Source of the DNA: Branchinecta lynchi
Taxonomy: Eukaryota; Arthropoda; Branchiopoda; Anostraca; Branchinectidae
Direction of reading: 5' to 3'
Assembly: GCA_023053575.1 (NCBI GenBank)
Contig: JAKZAP010000012.1
Span: forward strand, 8,308,230 to 8,372,229
DNA: 64,000 nucleotides
In this document: in pieces, positions 43,177 to 56,206 of the stretch
Numbering within the stretch: position 1 is the stretch's first letter
How the letters are laid out: each line of letters begins with the position of its first letter
The notes under the pieces: model-generated
Database searches by the model: none
What the model was told of the DNA's origin: nothing
Seen by the model: only the letters and a program-made list of their open reading frames with translations
Made by a program: the position numbers and the translations under genes

Positions 43177-44834
43177 GGGACCGACTAAAAACGGGAACGG
43201 AACAGAACGAGACGGTGCAGAAGGAAAGCGTACTAAGAACGGGAACGAGTACTAACAAGACCAAAGGTTTCGATGGGATCCCAAAAATTCAATATCTGAT
43301 CCAGACAACTGGGTCTTGCCTTAGCCAGATCCAGTCATCGCCAGACTCCTTGAACATTTTTACAATTAAAATTCAGAAATAGATTAAGGCCAAATAGCTA
43401 ATCACCTGAGAAAACCAAGTTCAGATATGGATTCAGCATGTGTGTTTACCCCTATAAGTCATATCTGTTTTGACGAAAACTTCCTGCCACTTCTGCCAAT
43501 TGCCCGGTTCCGGCCGAACTCCAGAACTACTTGTCCGGCAAAAAAAGAAAGCTCAAAGACGAAATCAGGATATCTTCTTTTCCCAGTAATGAACATCTAA
43601 TCAACTTCAAATAGAAATTTAGCTTATAAACAAATTTTCCGATTCTAGCCGGATTCCGGTCGAACTATATGTCGGGGTAAAATATGATTGTCATACAGGG
43701 ACTCAGCATCTCTTCTTACCCCTAAATCGCTTACCTAATCAACTAGAAATAAAACTTTGACTTCCAACAGTTTTCCGGTTTTGGCCGGATTCCGGGCGAA
43801 CTACATGTCCGGGTAGAAAATTGTTTCCACATAAGTGTTCAGCATGTCTTCTTGCCCTAAATCGAACATCTAATCAACTCCAAATAAAGCTTTTAATTTT
43901 GACAAACTGTCCGGTTTGGGCCGGATTCCGGTCGAAATACTTGTCCGTCGAGAAAATAATTTTCATCATCGTCTTCAGCATGTCTTCCTACCTCTAAGTC
44001 GAACATCTAATCAACTTCAAATAAAACTTTTACTTTCAACAAACTTTCCGGTTTGGCCGGATTCCGGGCGAAATACTTGTCCGTCGAGAAAATAGTTTTC
44101 ACCATCGCCTTCAGCATGTCTTCCTACCCCTAAATCCAACATCTAAGCAATTTCAAATAAAACTGTTACTTTCAACAAACTTTCCGGTTTGGGCCGGATT
44201 CCGGGCGAAATACTTGTCCGTCGAGAAAATAGTTTTCACCATCGTCTTCACCATGTCTTCCTACCCCTAAATCGAACATCTAATCAACTTCAAATAAAAC
44301 TTTTACTTTCAACAAACTTTCCGGTTTTGGCCGGATTCCGGTTGAACTACTTGTCCGATGACAAAATGGTTTTCACCATCGTGTTCAGCATGTCTTCTTA
44401 TCCCATAATCGACTATCACATCAGCTGTTTCAAAATATTTTGTTTGCCCCTTAATTTGAATCCCCTCCCCCACCCATAAATGTAGAGCTACAAAGCCCAT
44501 CTACGAACTTGACTGGTCCTACGGCCCAGCGAATCCTCACACCAAGTTTCATCAAAATATCTCATTCCCTTCGAGAGTTATCGTGCTTACAGACGGACGG
44601 ACAGACGGACGGACGGACAGACGGACAACTTTTGCGATGTCATAGGTATCCCTCCACTTACGTTTTGGGATCCCAAAAACGGGAACAATGTATTAAAATC
44701 TGGACACTGCACCAGGAGGAAGACTACTAAAAAGCTGCACCGTCCTTCCTTTTTTATAGTAGTTTGCTTGGGTACGAGTTCCAGATGATTCCCGTGCAAA
44801 CTCCCACTATACTCTTCCGTTCTTAGTCGATCCC
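43177..44834. mobile_element. Fold-back element copy 2 with 9-bp duplication, holding a family A element
   Basis: Ends GGGACCGACTAAAAACGGGA and TTCCGTTCTTAGTCGATCCC, related to the element at 32940. Flanks CTATATGTG (43168-43176) and CTACATGTG (44835-44843) match at eight of nine bases, so the duplication has aged by one substitution. Without the inserted family A element (43255-44679) it would be about 230 bp long. Confidence 0.72.
43255..44679 (+). mobile_element. Family A element, full copy 6, nested
   Basis: Very similar to copy 4 along its whole length (same 5' module, 137-bp cores, (ACGG)n tract, terminal GGGATCCCAAAAA). It interrupts the fold-back element at GTACTAA|CGGGAAC, a sequence whose uninterrupted relative GTACTAAGAACGGGAAC sits 20 bases upstream. 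No target duplication is visible there. Confidence 0.85.
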
Positions 44835-45083
44835 CTACATGTGTACATTTTCCGTAATTATATGACTATAATATATACGAGGTTTGAGGTAACGCGTGTT
44901 TTCGGAATTACTGATCCAAGTATAAAGCTTAACCGAATAGGGCTGGGATCCGACAGTCTAGCTACACAACAGTTATTCACCTACGTACTCCTGAAAACCC
45001 GATACAAATACCTCGAGAAGTTGGGATGTTATCTGTTGTGTTGAAAAATGTTATGCCAATGGCCAAAAAAGTATCTAATGCCT

Positions 45084-46301
45084 TTTTTGGGATCCCAAAA
45101 CGTAAGTGGAGGGATACCGACATCGCAAAAAAGTCCGTCTGTCCGTCTGTCTGTGAGCATGATAACTCTCGAAGGGAATGAATAATTTTGATGAAACTTG
45201 GAGTAAGGGTTCTTTGGGTCAAGGGTAAGGTCAAGTTCGTAGATGGGCTTTGTAGCCCTACATTTAGGGGTGGGGGTTCAAATTAAGGGGCAAACAAAAT
45301 ATTTTTAAACAGCTAATGTGATAGCCGACTATGAGGTAAGAAGACATGTTGAACACGATGGTCAAAATCAATTTGTCATCGGACAAGTAGTTCGCCCAGA
45401 ATCCGGCCAAAATCGGAAAACAAATAAAACGAATTTGTAATCGGACAAGTAGTTCGCCCAGAAACTGGCCAAAACCGGAAAAATTGTTAAAAGTAAAAGT
45501 TTTATTTGAAGTTGATTAGATGTTCGATTTGACATGCTGAACACGATGGTGTAAACCCTTTTTTTTTTGCCGGACAAGTTAGCCCGGAATCCGGCCTAAG
45601 CCGGAAAGTCTGTTAAATGTAAAAGTTTTATTTGAAGTCGATTACATGTTCGATTTAGGTCTAGGAAGACATGTTGAACCCGATGGTGAAAATAATTTAC
45701 TCGCCGGACAAGTAGTTCGTCAGGAATCCGGCAAAAACAGGAAAGTTGGTTAAAAGTAAAATTTTCATTTGAAGTTGATTAAATGTTCGATTTAGGGGTA
45801 AGAACACATGCTGAACCCTCATGTGAAAATCATTTTCTAGCCGGACAACTACTTTGCCCGGAATCCGGCAAAAACTGGAAAATTTGTTAAAAGCAAAAGT
45901 TTTATTTGAAGTTGATCAGGTGACAGACTAAGGGGTAAGAAGATACGCTGAGTCTTCGAAATCATTTTTTACCCTGACATAATATTCGTCCGGAATCCAG
46001 TTGTAGCGGATTTTTTTATAAGTTAAAGTTTTATTTGAAGATGATTAGATGTTCTTATAAGGATAAGGATATACTTTAACAATTAGTTCACTCGGAATTC
46101 GGCCAAAATCAGAAATTTGGCAGTAGTAAAGCAGGAAGTTTCGGTCAATGTCGTCAAGATAGATATGGCTTATAGAGGTATATCTGAACTTGGTTTTCTC
46201 TGATAATTAGCCTGGCGAAGACTGGATCTGGCGAAGACAAGACTCAATTGTCTGGATCAAATATCGGATTTCTGGGATCCCATCGAAACCTTTGGTCTTG
46301 T
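45084..46301 (-). mobile_element. Family A element, copy 7 (inverted)
   Basis: Reads TTTTTTGGGATCCCAAAACG at the left and CCATCGAAACCTTTGGTCTTGT at the right. About six cores, several with small deletions; otherwise complete. Confidence 0.83.
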
Positions 46302-46794
46302 TGCTTGTTGTCATGACTTCTGAAAATTCAGCAGATAATTTTTGGCGGTTAGCGGCTCTTCCTATTGGCAACGCTTGTTATGCAAAACATTTTCAAACAC
46401 AACAGACAACATCCGAAGTGTTATCTGTTACGCACTGTCTGTTGAAACCGCACATCCTTCTGCTGTCTGTTATGAAACTTCTGACAGTGCTGTGTACGCT
46501 ATCCACAGATAATCGATTTCATCAAATGAATTTCGGATTACTGGGTCTGCGATAGCTCTATGTGCTTGTCCCTCTAAGCTTGAAATATATACCAGCAACA
46601 AATGGAAGCCCCTACCGAAAAATAAAATAAAGGGATAAAGGGATTGTTTTTTGACATTTTGTGATTCAAAGTGTGATTTTTCCCTCTGTGATCTGGCTTT
46701 TGTTTTTCTTTGTTGTGTGATAGTTTTCTGTGTATTTCTACTTTCTTCCTTTTTTATACTCCATCATTTTCTCTTTCCTGTACGATGGGTGAAA
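46302..46794. other. AASDH intron without recognised gene
   Basis: No feature supported; T-rich from 46640 to 46780. Confidence 0.4.
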
Positions 46795-47951
46795 AACAAA
46801 CATTACATTACTTTACAAATATCAAGTTTCATTTGAATCCGATCACCCGATCAAAAGCTGAGTGCGCACTACTCAAATTCTCTTCGGATTCCCTATCCCT
46901 CCACTCCCCCCACGCTGGTTGGATCGGGAAACTACATTATAAAGTCAATCTGTTCGGGTCCCTGACAAGCCTGCCAAGTTTCATCATCCTAGCACATCAG
47001 GATATACCAAACTTGCGGGATCACTAGAAACTTGGACCCCCCCCCCCCACCCCAACTCCCCCACAGTGACCGGATCCGGTCGGTTTATGTCATTCGTGTA
47101 TATAGGACTTGTGCTTGTTCTTCCCGTCAAGTTTCATCCCGAACCCTCCACTCTAAGCGTTTCACAAGATTTCCGGTTCCCCCTCCAGCTCCAACTCCCC
47201 CTAATGTCAGCGGATCCTCTCCATATTTAAAATGGGGCGTCTGAGACGCGAGGTCTTTCTATATATCAAGTTTCATTAAGGTCCGATCACCCGCTCGTAA
47301 GTTAAAAATACTTCACTTTTCCAGATTCCCCTTATTCCACGCCCACACCCCAAGATGGTCGGATCAGGAAAACGACTATTTTCAAGTCAATCTGTTCGGG
47401 TCCCTGACAGGCCTGCCAAGTTGTATCGTCCTAGCACATCAGGAAGTACTGAACTCGCGGAATCGCTAGAAATTCGCCCCCCCCCCCCATTCCCCCACAG
47501 TGGATCGACCCGGTCCGGTTATGTCAACGACGTATCTAGGACTCGTGCTTGTTCTTTCCACCAAGTTTCATCCCAATCTCTCCACTCTAAGTGTTTCCCA
47601 AGATTTCCGGTTCCACCCTTCAACTCCCCCCAATGTCGCCGGATCCGATCCGGATTTAAAATGGGACGTCTGAGACACTAAGACTTTCTATGTAACCAGT
47701 TTTATTAAGATCTGATCATCAGGTCTTAAATAAAAATACCAAATTTGTCCGGATTCCCCTCCACTCCCCCCCAGATGCTCGTATCGGAGAAGTTCCAACT
47801 TAATCATTTCGAGTCCCTGATATGCCTGACAAGTTTCATCTTCCTAGCTTATGTGGAAGTGCTCGAACTAGCAAAACCTGGACCGATCGACGGACGGACA
47901 AAAATTGAGATAGCTATATAGCACTTGGCCGAAAGGCAAGTGACATAAAAA
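46795..47951 (+). mobile_element. Family B element, 5'-truncated copy 3
   Basis: Two to three cores (GTTTCATTTGAATCCGATCA at about 46826, GTTTCATTAAGGTCCGATCA at 47270), poly-C tracts at 47038 and 47478, a GACGGACGGAC tract and the 3' hairpin AGCACTTGGCC/AGGCAAGTGACATAAAA. The ACAAGAGCT start is not found. Confidence 0.7.
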
Positions 47952-48876
47952 GCAAGAACAGAATCATTTAACATAATACAGCACTTGGAAACTGACACGC
48001 GACACAGAGTGTGTGTAAACTTGGCATCCTAGACTAGGCAATCCCTCGGATCTTCCAGTATAATTTAATACTATCCTCTGAATATATTTGAGAGCCTTCG
48101 GCAACATTATATGAATAAGAATTGGATTAGGTTGAAATAAGGAAGGGGGGAAGGACGGGATAACATTGCGAGAAATTGACTTTTCTTTGCTCAGATACTG
48201 CGCAATTACCAATCTCCTACAAAATAAGGGATACAAAGTTGACGAGAGGGGGAGAAAAAAACTGACGAGAAGACAGGGTCTGTCGATAAAGGACCGCGGA
48301 TAACTGCGTTCCACTTGTGGTAAATGTTATGGAGACGTGGATGCAGGGACTGCGCTTGTCTGATGTTCTGAACCATGTGCTATCTGAATTTGTCTATTAT
48401 AGGCGTATTAAAATTGTGTGTGCCTGAAGATAGTGCACTACTCTACTGCTGAAGAGTCTATTACTGGAAAAAAACAAATGTATACATAAATGAAAACAAA
48501 TTAACCTTAGAACACATATTGATAGTACTGTTGACTAGTTGTTGACTGAAGTCGTAGCCCAAAAAGTAAGAATATGAGTACGTATAATAAAAGATGCTCC
48601 GCGTGTTAAAAAGGAAAGAAAAAAGGTCGAATAGTGTTAAAATACGCATACATAATACGTGATAAATGGTCAATCCGATCTATGATGTTTGTGAATTATG
48701 TTGGACGGTGATGGTACTTTACAACAAGAAAATGTAGAGTTATACGCACAATAATCATTCCTATGAACTGGAATTGGAGTTGCTCCTCATTTCCCCCGAT
48801 GCTAACCGAATCCACAAGGACCTTCCTGCATATGTACTAATTTACTTCCAGGGTTGCCATGAGCTTGACTCATGGA
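47952..48876. other. AASDH intron without recognised gene
   Basis: No feature supported. The word ATTATGTTGGACGGTGATGG at 48697 recurs as GATGTTGGATGGTGATGGTA near 52962, so both lie in an unnamed repeat. Confidence 0.4.
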
Positions 48877-49045
48877 CAGTGTTGGGAAGTACTTCAAGTA
48901 CTACTTAAGTACAAAATCAAGGTACTTGAATATTACTTAAGTACATTTTTCCTGGAGTACATAATACTTAAGTAAAATAAATAGGTAACTAAAGCTCTCA
49001 AGTACCAATAAATTCTTAAGTACTTTCAAGTACTCTCCCAAGTAT
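48877..49045. repeat. hAT-type terminal fragment with AAGTACTT repeats
   Basis: CAGTGTTGGGAAGTACTTCA followed by repeated ACTTAAGTAC and TCAAGTAC words. CAGTGTTGGGAA is a common animal hAT terminus; the other end is not recognisable. A family D tail (TTTCAAAGTCAGCTTGGGCT) follows at 49117. Confidence 0.5.
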
Positions 49046-49384
49046 ATTCCACTTCGATCGAATGATTTTTTTTTAACAGAAAGGATTTTTCAGAAAAGGG
49101 AATTTTAAGACTAAATGTTTCAAAGTCAGCTTGGGCTCAAAGAATATTTATTTCGATTTAAAGCACAACTCTTGCTTGAAAAGATCTTTTGCCTATAAAA
49201 GGGATCAGAAAAAAAGTTTTCCAAAAATACCATTACTTTCCACCTAAAATTAGCGATTTTCTTGTTAGCGCTTGTCGAGACTACCCAGCCTTCCTGCTCC
49301 GACGCGGCGGGTGGGAGCAAAAGGTTTGAAAACTGAACGCGCTGTGGTTAAAAAGTTGGAAACCTAAGTAAATATAAGAAGTAA

Positions 49385-50651
49385 ACAAGACCAAAGGTTT
49401 CGATGGGATCCAAAAATTCAATATCTGATCCAGACAACTGGGTCTTGTCTTAGCCAGATCCAGTCTTCGCCAGACTCCTTGAACATTTGCACATCTGCAT
49501 AGCTAATCACCTGAGAAAACCAAGTTCAGACTTGGATTCAGCCTGTTGTTTTTACCCCTATAAGTCATATCTGTTTTGACGAAAACTTCCTGCCACTTCT
49601 GCCAATTGCCCGGTTCCGGCCGAACTCCAGAACTACTTGTCCGGCAAAAAAAGAAAGCTCAAACACGAAATCAGGGTATCTTCTTTCCCCAGTAATGAAC
49701 ATCTAATCAACTTCAAATAGAAATTTAGCTTATAACAAATTTTCCGATTCCAGTCGGATTCCCGTCGAACTATATGTCCGGGTAAAATATGATTGTCATA
49801 CAGGGACTCAGCATCTCTTCTTACCCAAAACCGCTCATCTAATCAACTAGAAATAAAACTTTGACTTCCAACAGTTTTCCGGTTTTGGCCGGATTCCGGA
49901 CGAACTACATGTCCGGGTAGAAAATTGTTTTCACATAAGTGTTGAGCATGTCTTCTTGCCCTAAATCGAACATCTAATCAACTCCAAATAAAACTTTTAG
50001 TTTTGACAAACTTTCCGGCTTGGGCCGGATTCCGGTCGAAATACTTGTCCGTCGAGAAAATAGTTTTCACCATCGTCTTCAGCATGTCTTCTTACCTCTA
50101 AATCGAACATCTAATCAACTTCAAATAAAACTTTTACTTTCAACAAACTTTCCGGTTTTGGCCGGATTCCGGGCGAAATACTTGTCCGTCGAGAAAATAG
50201 ATTTCACCATCGTCTTCAGCATGTTTTCCGACCCCTAAATCGAACATCTAATCAATTTCAAATAAAACTTTTACTTTCAACAAACTTTCCGGTTTGGGCC
50301 GGATTCCGAGCGAAATACTTGTCCGTCGAGAAAATAATTTTCACCATCGTGTTCAGCATGTCTTCTTACCCCATAGTTGACTATCACATTAGCTGTTTAA
50401 AAATATTTTGTTTGTCCCTTAATTTGAATCCCCTCCCCCACCCCTAAATGTAGAGCTACAAAGCCCATCTACGAATTTGACTGGTCCGACGACCCAACGA
50501 ACCCTCACACCAAGTTTCATCAAAATATCTCGTTCCCTTCGAGAGTTATCGTGCTTACAGACGGACGGACAGACGGACGGACGGACGGACAGACGGACAA
50601 CTTTTGCGATGTCATAGGTATCCCTCCACTTACGTTTTGGGATCCCAAAAA
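49385..50651 (+). mobile_element. Family A element, full copy 8
   Basis: Starts ACAAGACCAAAGGTTTCGAT; same 5' module as copies 4 and 6; six cores; (ACGG)n-type tract at 50561-50598; ends TTTTGGGATCCCAAAAA. Copies 4, 6 and 8 are the most alike, suggesting recent spread. Confidence 0.85.
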
Positions 50652-52372
50652 CAGAACATTCTGATGTTTGAAAGAGTTGTCAGTGGACATAAAAGACTCC
50701 GACAAACTTGTCTTTGTGTGACGAGCAAAACTCGGCATGGCCAAAAAAGAGCTACAATTCGTAGACACAAAACGAAGCAATGGAGAAAGGTGGGATTTTA
50801 GAAGCTTTTAATTCCACAAGGGAGTTAGAGGGCGTTTCTGGCGGTCTGGAAAGCTCCACGAGCTTATGCGCCAGCTGTTCTTGCGACTTCGGCTAAAATT
50901 CGCTTCGCTTTCCAAAGCTGTTCTCGCGCTCCGCTAGTTTCCGCCAGCACTTGGAAAGCGAATCCACTTCGCGAGTGGAAAGTGATTTTGGCAAGTCAGC
51001 AAGAAGTTGTAAAGGTGCAACGGAGGCTCAGCGCTTTCGCTTGTTCTTGAGCTCGGCGGATTCTCGCTTTGCTTTTCGGAAAGAATTGGGAAAAAGGAAG
51101 AATAAGCAAGAGGGGTCCTTTAAGGATTGGCAAAAAATGCCAAAAGCAGATACCGAGTACCATCATCTCCACCAGAAGACAAATCATTAGTCTTAAGCAA
51201 GGCACACTTCTTTGAATTCCTAGAAGCCCGTAATTAGTTACTTTGGTAGACTGGTAGATGACTTTCGCCAAGTAGATACAAGTGGAACTGTTCAAAACTA
51301 ACTAACGTTCAAAGAAGCGTGGCTATAATATCTTCCGTGGTACTTAATTCTTTGTTTAAACTGCCAAATGCCTTTATTTCTATGACTTTCTATTATTTTC
51401 CGTTATAAGACTGAAAATGACTGAGCTAGAAAACATGGTTTGATGAAACAAAAGGTTCGCTACACAACTTCAGATAGTCCTCTCTGACATGGGCTATGTA
51501 ACTCCACTTCACTTCGCACGACGTAGGCTCTGGCTCGAGGACAAGCAAAAACCATCCTTTTTGGCCCCAGGCAAGAGTTCATATTCAACATGTCATATTC
51601 ATCAATCCGGCCTAAGGTCCACACTTTCCGTAAAAACCGCACAGGTTAGACCCTTACCAGTTACCAGGAATAAAATGAAATCGGAGTCATAGGAAAAAAA
51701 AAAAAAAAGAGGACAAAACCAAAGTGTTGCTCTCGCAGCACAATTATGGGCTTAAGAATATTTATTTATTGTTAAATCACAGTTTTGTAATAAAGTTTAA
51801 CAGGAAATAAGCTTTGTCAGGCTTCAAACTTTTTTTTTTGTACCAAATGTATGTGTCTGTACGAAAAGGTATCATTTTTAGAGAAAAAGGGCCATGACCA
51901 CCCTGTTTCCTTTAGGTCCCCTATCGCTGCCATATCGTTCTTATTTCCGTGATTTCGGATTTCCTACGTCAGTTCTTATACTAAGCTCACTTTGTATTTG
52001 ACGCTTTTTATTATTTTAACACAGTATGTTGATCAATGAAAAAAAAAAGGATCTGAATCTAAATATAGGCTAAGTATGATTAATGTTTATTGGTTCGATG
52101 TTTGCTACTGTAGACGACATAAATGAAAGAGCTATCGTTCAATCGATAACTTTTTCTGCTGGACTCCAATTGTAGATTTCGACTAGAATGGCCTGCGGTG
52201 CCTGCGGTTTGACACAATCCAAGGGAGAAAGCAGTGACTTAAAGAATCGTACTTTATCTGCTAGGAGCGCTCAGTTGGAAATCACGAATTGGGAATGAGA
52301 GAACCCCAGCGGAAGATTGTCATAATAATTTGGACTTGAATTATAAACATTTTAGTGAACATAATGGAACTA
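50652..52372. other. AASDH intron, no gene; family E head at 51713
   Basis: About 50830-51060 has unusual internal repetition (TCGCTTTCCAAAG, GGAAAGCGAATCCACTTCGC, CTTGGAAAGC) and may be an unclassified repeat. 51697-51709 is an A run. ACAAAACCAAAGTGTTGCTC with TCGCAGCAC (51713-51741) is a family E hairpin head. No coding feature supported. Confidence 0.45.
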
Positions 52373-52528
52373 CACTGTAAAAAGTTTCTCCGAATGAGGA
52401 TGCAGTATTTGCTAATGGATTAATCTTATCTCTATTGGGATAAGATTAATCCGAATTAGGGGTAATCTTATCTCAATAAAGATAAGATTAATCCCAGTAG
52501 CAAATACTGCAAGCTTTTTTTTACAGTG
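52373..52528. mobile_element. Family F MITE (156 bp), TA target site
   Basis: CACTGTAAAAAG and CTTTTTTTTACAGTG are inverted ends, flanked by TA on both sides. The interior is itself palindromic (GGATTAATCTTATCTCTATT against AATAAAGATAAGATTAATCC). TA duplication plus such ends suggest a Tc1/mariner-mobilised MITE. An interrupted copy lies at 56690-57215. Confidence 0.8.
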
Positions 52529-53000
52529 TAGGTGAGACTGGGTGCTAGGTAAAAGCAAGAACAAATAAGACTGGAACTAGAACTGGTAGAAATAAAGTAG
52601 AACTTATTTGTTTTTGGTCCCTTGGTAAACCATCTGTGAATACGCCTGAAGGAATGATGGGATGATGTACTACAAACGTTTCAGTCAAACTTCCACTCGC
52701 GTAAATATGCACTTGGCTTCAAAACTTGTCTTTGGAGGCTTCTGGGGATAAGAAACTTCTGAAACAGGGATTCTAAAACTGTCGAGGAGGGTAAACAAAT
52801 GATGGCTTGATTGATAGACGAAACTTTTAAGACTTTTTAAAACTTTCTTTAACCCTTCCGATTTGTAAGTTTGAAAGTAACTCAAGGGAAGTGGGGTCTC
52901 CCTCCCCCCTTCCTATGCGACCTGATAAAGGTCAACTCCATCCGTGACATTTGTGAATGATGTTGGATGGTGATGGTATTTTACAGCAAGAAAAGAAATA

Positions 53001-53367
53001 ATAACAAACTTTCCGGTTTTTGCCGGATTCCGGACGAACTACTTGTCCGGCGAGAAAATGGTTTTCAGCATCGTGCTCAGCATGTCTTTTTACACCATAA
53101 TCAACTATTACATTAGCTGTTTAAAAATATTTTGTTTGTCCGCCACCCCCTCCCCCACCCCCAAATATAGGGCTACAGAGCCGATCTACGAACTTGACCT
53201 TACCCTTGACCCAAACAATACTCACACAAAGTTTCATCAAAATATCTCATTCCCTTCGAGAGTTATCAATATCTGATTCCCTTCGAGAGTTATCGTACTT
53301 ACAGACGGACGGACAACTTTTGCTATGTTATAGGTATCCCTCCACTTACGTTTTGGGATCCCAAAAA
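53001..53367 (+). mobile_element. Family A 3' part, copy 9
   Basis: One core unit (TTTCCGGTTTTTGCCGGATT), then the C-rich module, a doubled CTCATTCCCTTCGAGAGTTA segment, CAGACGGACGGAC and TTTTGGGATCCCAAAAA. Directly after it (53371-53490) lies an inverted family A 5' end (inverse of ACCGAAGGTTTCAATGGGATCC), so two pieces meet tail to tail. The same arrangement recurs in the tandem copy at 55091-55550. Confidence 0.7.
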
Positions 53368-53772
53368 GTAAAATGTTCAAGGAGTCTAACGAAGACGAGA
53401 TCTCTAAAATGCCCCGATTGTCTGGATTAATACGTCCAATAAATATTACATTTTTGGGATCCCATTGAAACCTTCGGTCTTCTTACTCTTTCTACGCATA
53501 TCAGGACCCGCTTATCGCTTCGCGGAACTCATTGGTCAGCAAGACCGGTTCGCAAATTTCTCCGTGTTTAATTAAAGATAATGATGAGAACATGGATGTC
53601 TTAGCAGTGCACGGCTTAATGCAGGCGGCACAAGTATAGAACTGTTTATACATACAAGACCAAAGGTTTCGATGGGACCCAAAAATGAAACATTTATTAG
53701 ACATCATGATGAAGACAATGGGGACCTGTAGATTTCCTGTATTCGCCATACCCCGTAAGCATATTACTCTTT

Positions 53773-54141
53773 CCTTAAAGGACCTGTCTTACCTATAATC
53801 CTAATGCAACCTACTTCCGTAATCACTCCATACATTTCTAAATCCGGAGTGTGGTACATTCTAACCCATCTAACAAAACCAAGCTGATTTTCGCACTTGC
53901 CGTGTTTTGCTACCGTCGACGTGTATCACGCTGTCGACGGTCGTCTGCGAGAAAATTATTCATCAGTAAAACCGGTTGTGTAGATTGTTTCTCTGTTTTC
54001 GCTACAAGTCAACGGGTCTCGGAAAAGGCTTAAAACAGCCAAAACCGTGGGTTATTTGTTGAAAGCACAGCATGGTTTTAAAGTTTTCAGATATTATAAA
54101 TACTTTAAGTTGAAGAGTGAGTAGTGCGAGGGGTCCTTTAA
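53773..54141. mobile_element. Family C MITE, copy 2
   Basis: CCTTAAAGGACC at the left, GGGTCCTTTAA at the right; same body as 28708-29090. Confidence 0.7.
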
Positions 54142-54702
54142 TAACCGCTAGAAAATGTACACAAAATGATACTAAATTGTGTTTTTGACAAAGTATGGCC
54201 AAACGGCTAACCGTGTATCAATAAAACATATATGTTTTAGCCCACTATATATTTCTAATAGCAAGAAAACAAACTTCAGAAATGGATTCGCCGTTTCATC
54301 TTACCCCGGATGTAAGCCTCTAATCGACTTTACTTCCCGGATGTGAGCCTCTAATCGACTTTACTTTTAACAAGCTGCCAGTTTTGCCGGATTTTGCCAG
54401 TTTTGCCGGAATATACATTCAAAATGTCCGTTTATCCCTGGATCGGAAGTCCAGATATCTTCAGAATAAAATGAAGTTGCTCACTAACTTTCCGGTTTTG
54501 CTCGGCTTCCGAACGAAGTAATTGCATGTCTATTTACCATATATCGAACCTTTGTAAAACTATGTTCCATCCCTTAATCTGAAACCCCTCCCCCCACTCC
54601 TAAATATCCGAGTAAGGATTAAAGTTAACTGCAGAATTTTCTTCAGAATTTTCAGGGATTAATCTTATCTCTGCTGGGACAAGGTTCATCCGAATTAGAC
54701 AT

Positions 54703-55090
54703 AAAAACCCTTTGTCTCCACCAGTATGAGTTTTAAATCGTTTTATGCTGATTTGAGTTGTTTTCAGGTTGGCCCAGATTCCGTTATGTTTATTTAATCA
54801 TTTATTCTTTATTTATTTATTTGGTTTTGTTTGTTTTTGGAGACGGGATTTTGGAGTGTATTAATTTTTTGTTTGTTGGGTGTTCGACCAGGAACCGAGT
54901 AAGTGTTTTGTTTATTTTTTTCTTTTCTCTTCTCTCTCTTTTTCTTATTTCTTTCTTTACTATGGTATTATGTAGGTTAATTTCTCAAAGGGGGTTTGTT
55001 AAACCTCTTAACAAGTGTAAACTTCTAGAGGGTTTTGTAGTTCTTAGTATTTTTTTTCCAATAAACCCCATATATAATCTAAAAAAATCT
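54703..55090 (+). mobile_element. LINE 1-family 3' end, copy in unit 1
   Basis: Inverse match to 23392-23770 of LINE 1: the last few ORF2 codons, the T-rich 3' UTR (TTTATTTATTTGGTTTTGTT) and CCAATAAACCCCATATATAA with an AATCT tail. It interrupts a family F MITE. Its short open frame is UTR sequence, not a gene. Confidence 0.82.
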
Positions 55091-55837
55091 GACGAACTAC
55101 TTGTCCGGCGAGAAAATGGTTTTCAGCATCGTGCTCAGCATGTCTTTTTACACCATAATCAACTATCACATTAGCTGTTTAAAAATATTTTGTTTGTCCC
55201 TTAATTTGAACCCCCTCCCCCACCCCCAAATATAGGGCTACAGAGCCGATCTACGAACTCGACCTTACCCTTGACCCAAACAATACTCACACAAAGTTTC
55301 ATCAAAATATCTCATTCCCTTCGAGAGTTATCAATATCTGATTCCCTTCGAGAGTTATCGTGCTTACAGACGGACGGACAACTTTTGCTATGTTATAGGT
55401 ATCCCTCCACTTACGTTTGGGGATCCCAAAAAGTAAAATGTTCAAGGAGTCTAACGAAGACGAGATCTCTAAAATGCCCCGATCTTCTGGATTAATACGT
55501 CCAATAAATATTACATTTTTGGGATCCCACCGAAACCTTCTGTCTTCTTACTCTTTCTACGCATATCAGGACCCGCTTATCGCTTCGTGGAACTCATTGG
55601 TCAGCAAGACCGGTTCGCAAATTTGTCCGTGTTCAATTAAAGATAATGATGAGAACATGGCTGTCTTAGCAGTGCACGGCTTAATGCAGGCGGCACAAGT
55701 ATAGAACTGTTTATACATACAAGACCAAAGGTTTCGATGGGACCCAAAAATGAAACATTTATTAAACATCATGATCAAGACAATGGGGACCTGTAGATTT
55801 CCTGTATTCGCCATACCCCGTAAGCATATTACTCTTT

Positions 55838-56206
55838 CCTTAAAGGACCTGTCTTACCTATAATCCTAATGCAACCTACTTCCATAATCACTCCATACAT
55901 TTCTAAATCCGGAGTGTGGTACATTCTAACCCATCTAACAAAACCAAGCTGATTTTCGCACTTGCCGTGTTTTGCTACCGTCGACGTGTATCACGCTGTC
56001 GACGGTCGTCTGCGAGAAAATTATTCATCAGTAAAACCGGTTGTGTAGATTGTTTCTCTGTTTTCGCTACAAGTCAACGGGTCTCGGAAAAGGCTTAAAA
56101 CAGCCAAAACCGTGGGTTATTTGTTGAAAGCACAGCATGGTTTTAAAGTTTTCAGATATTATAAATACTTTAAGTTGAAGAGTGAGTAGTGCGAGGGGTC
56201 CTTTAA
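55838..56206. mobile_element. Family C MITE, copy 3
   Basis: The counterpart of 53773-54141 in tandem unit 2, almost identical. Confidence 0.7.

Larger units (their letters stand above)
53033..55090. repeat. Tandem duplication, unit 1 (2,058 bp)
   Basis: From GACGAACTACTTGTCCGGCG to the LINE tail AATCTAAAAAAATCT. It contains a family A 3' part, an inverted family A 5' piece, another family A 5' piece (53655-53760), a family C MITE, a diverged family A-like body (54290-54600), the left half of a family F MITE and a LINE 3' end, in that order. Confidence 0.88.

Noticed and set aside
32940..45000. CRISPR array from regularly repeated units
   Set aside because: The units are diverged 137-bp satellites with no unique spacers, in a eukaryotic intron, without cas genes.
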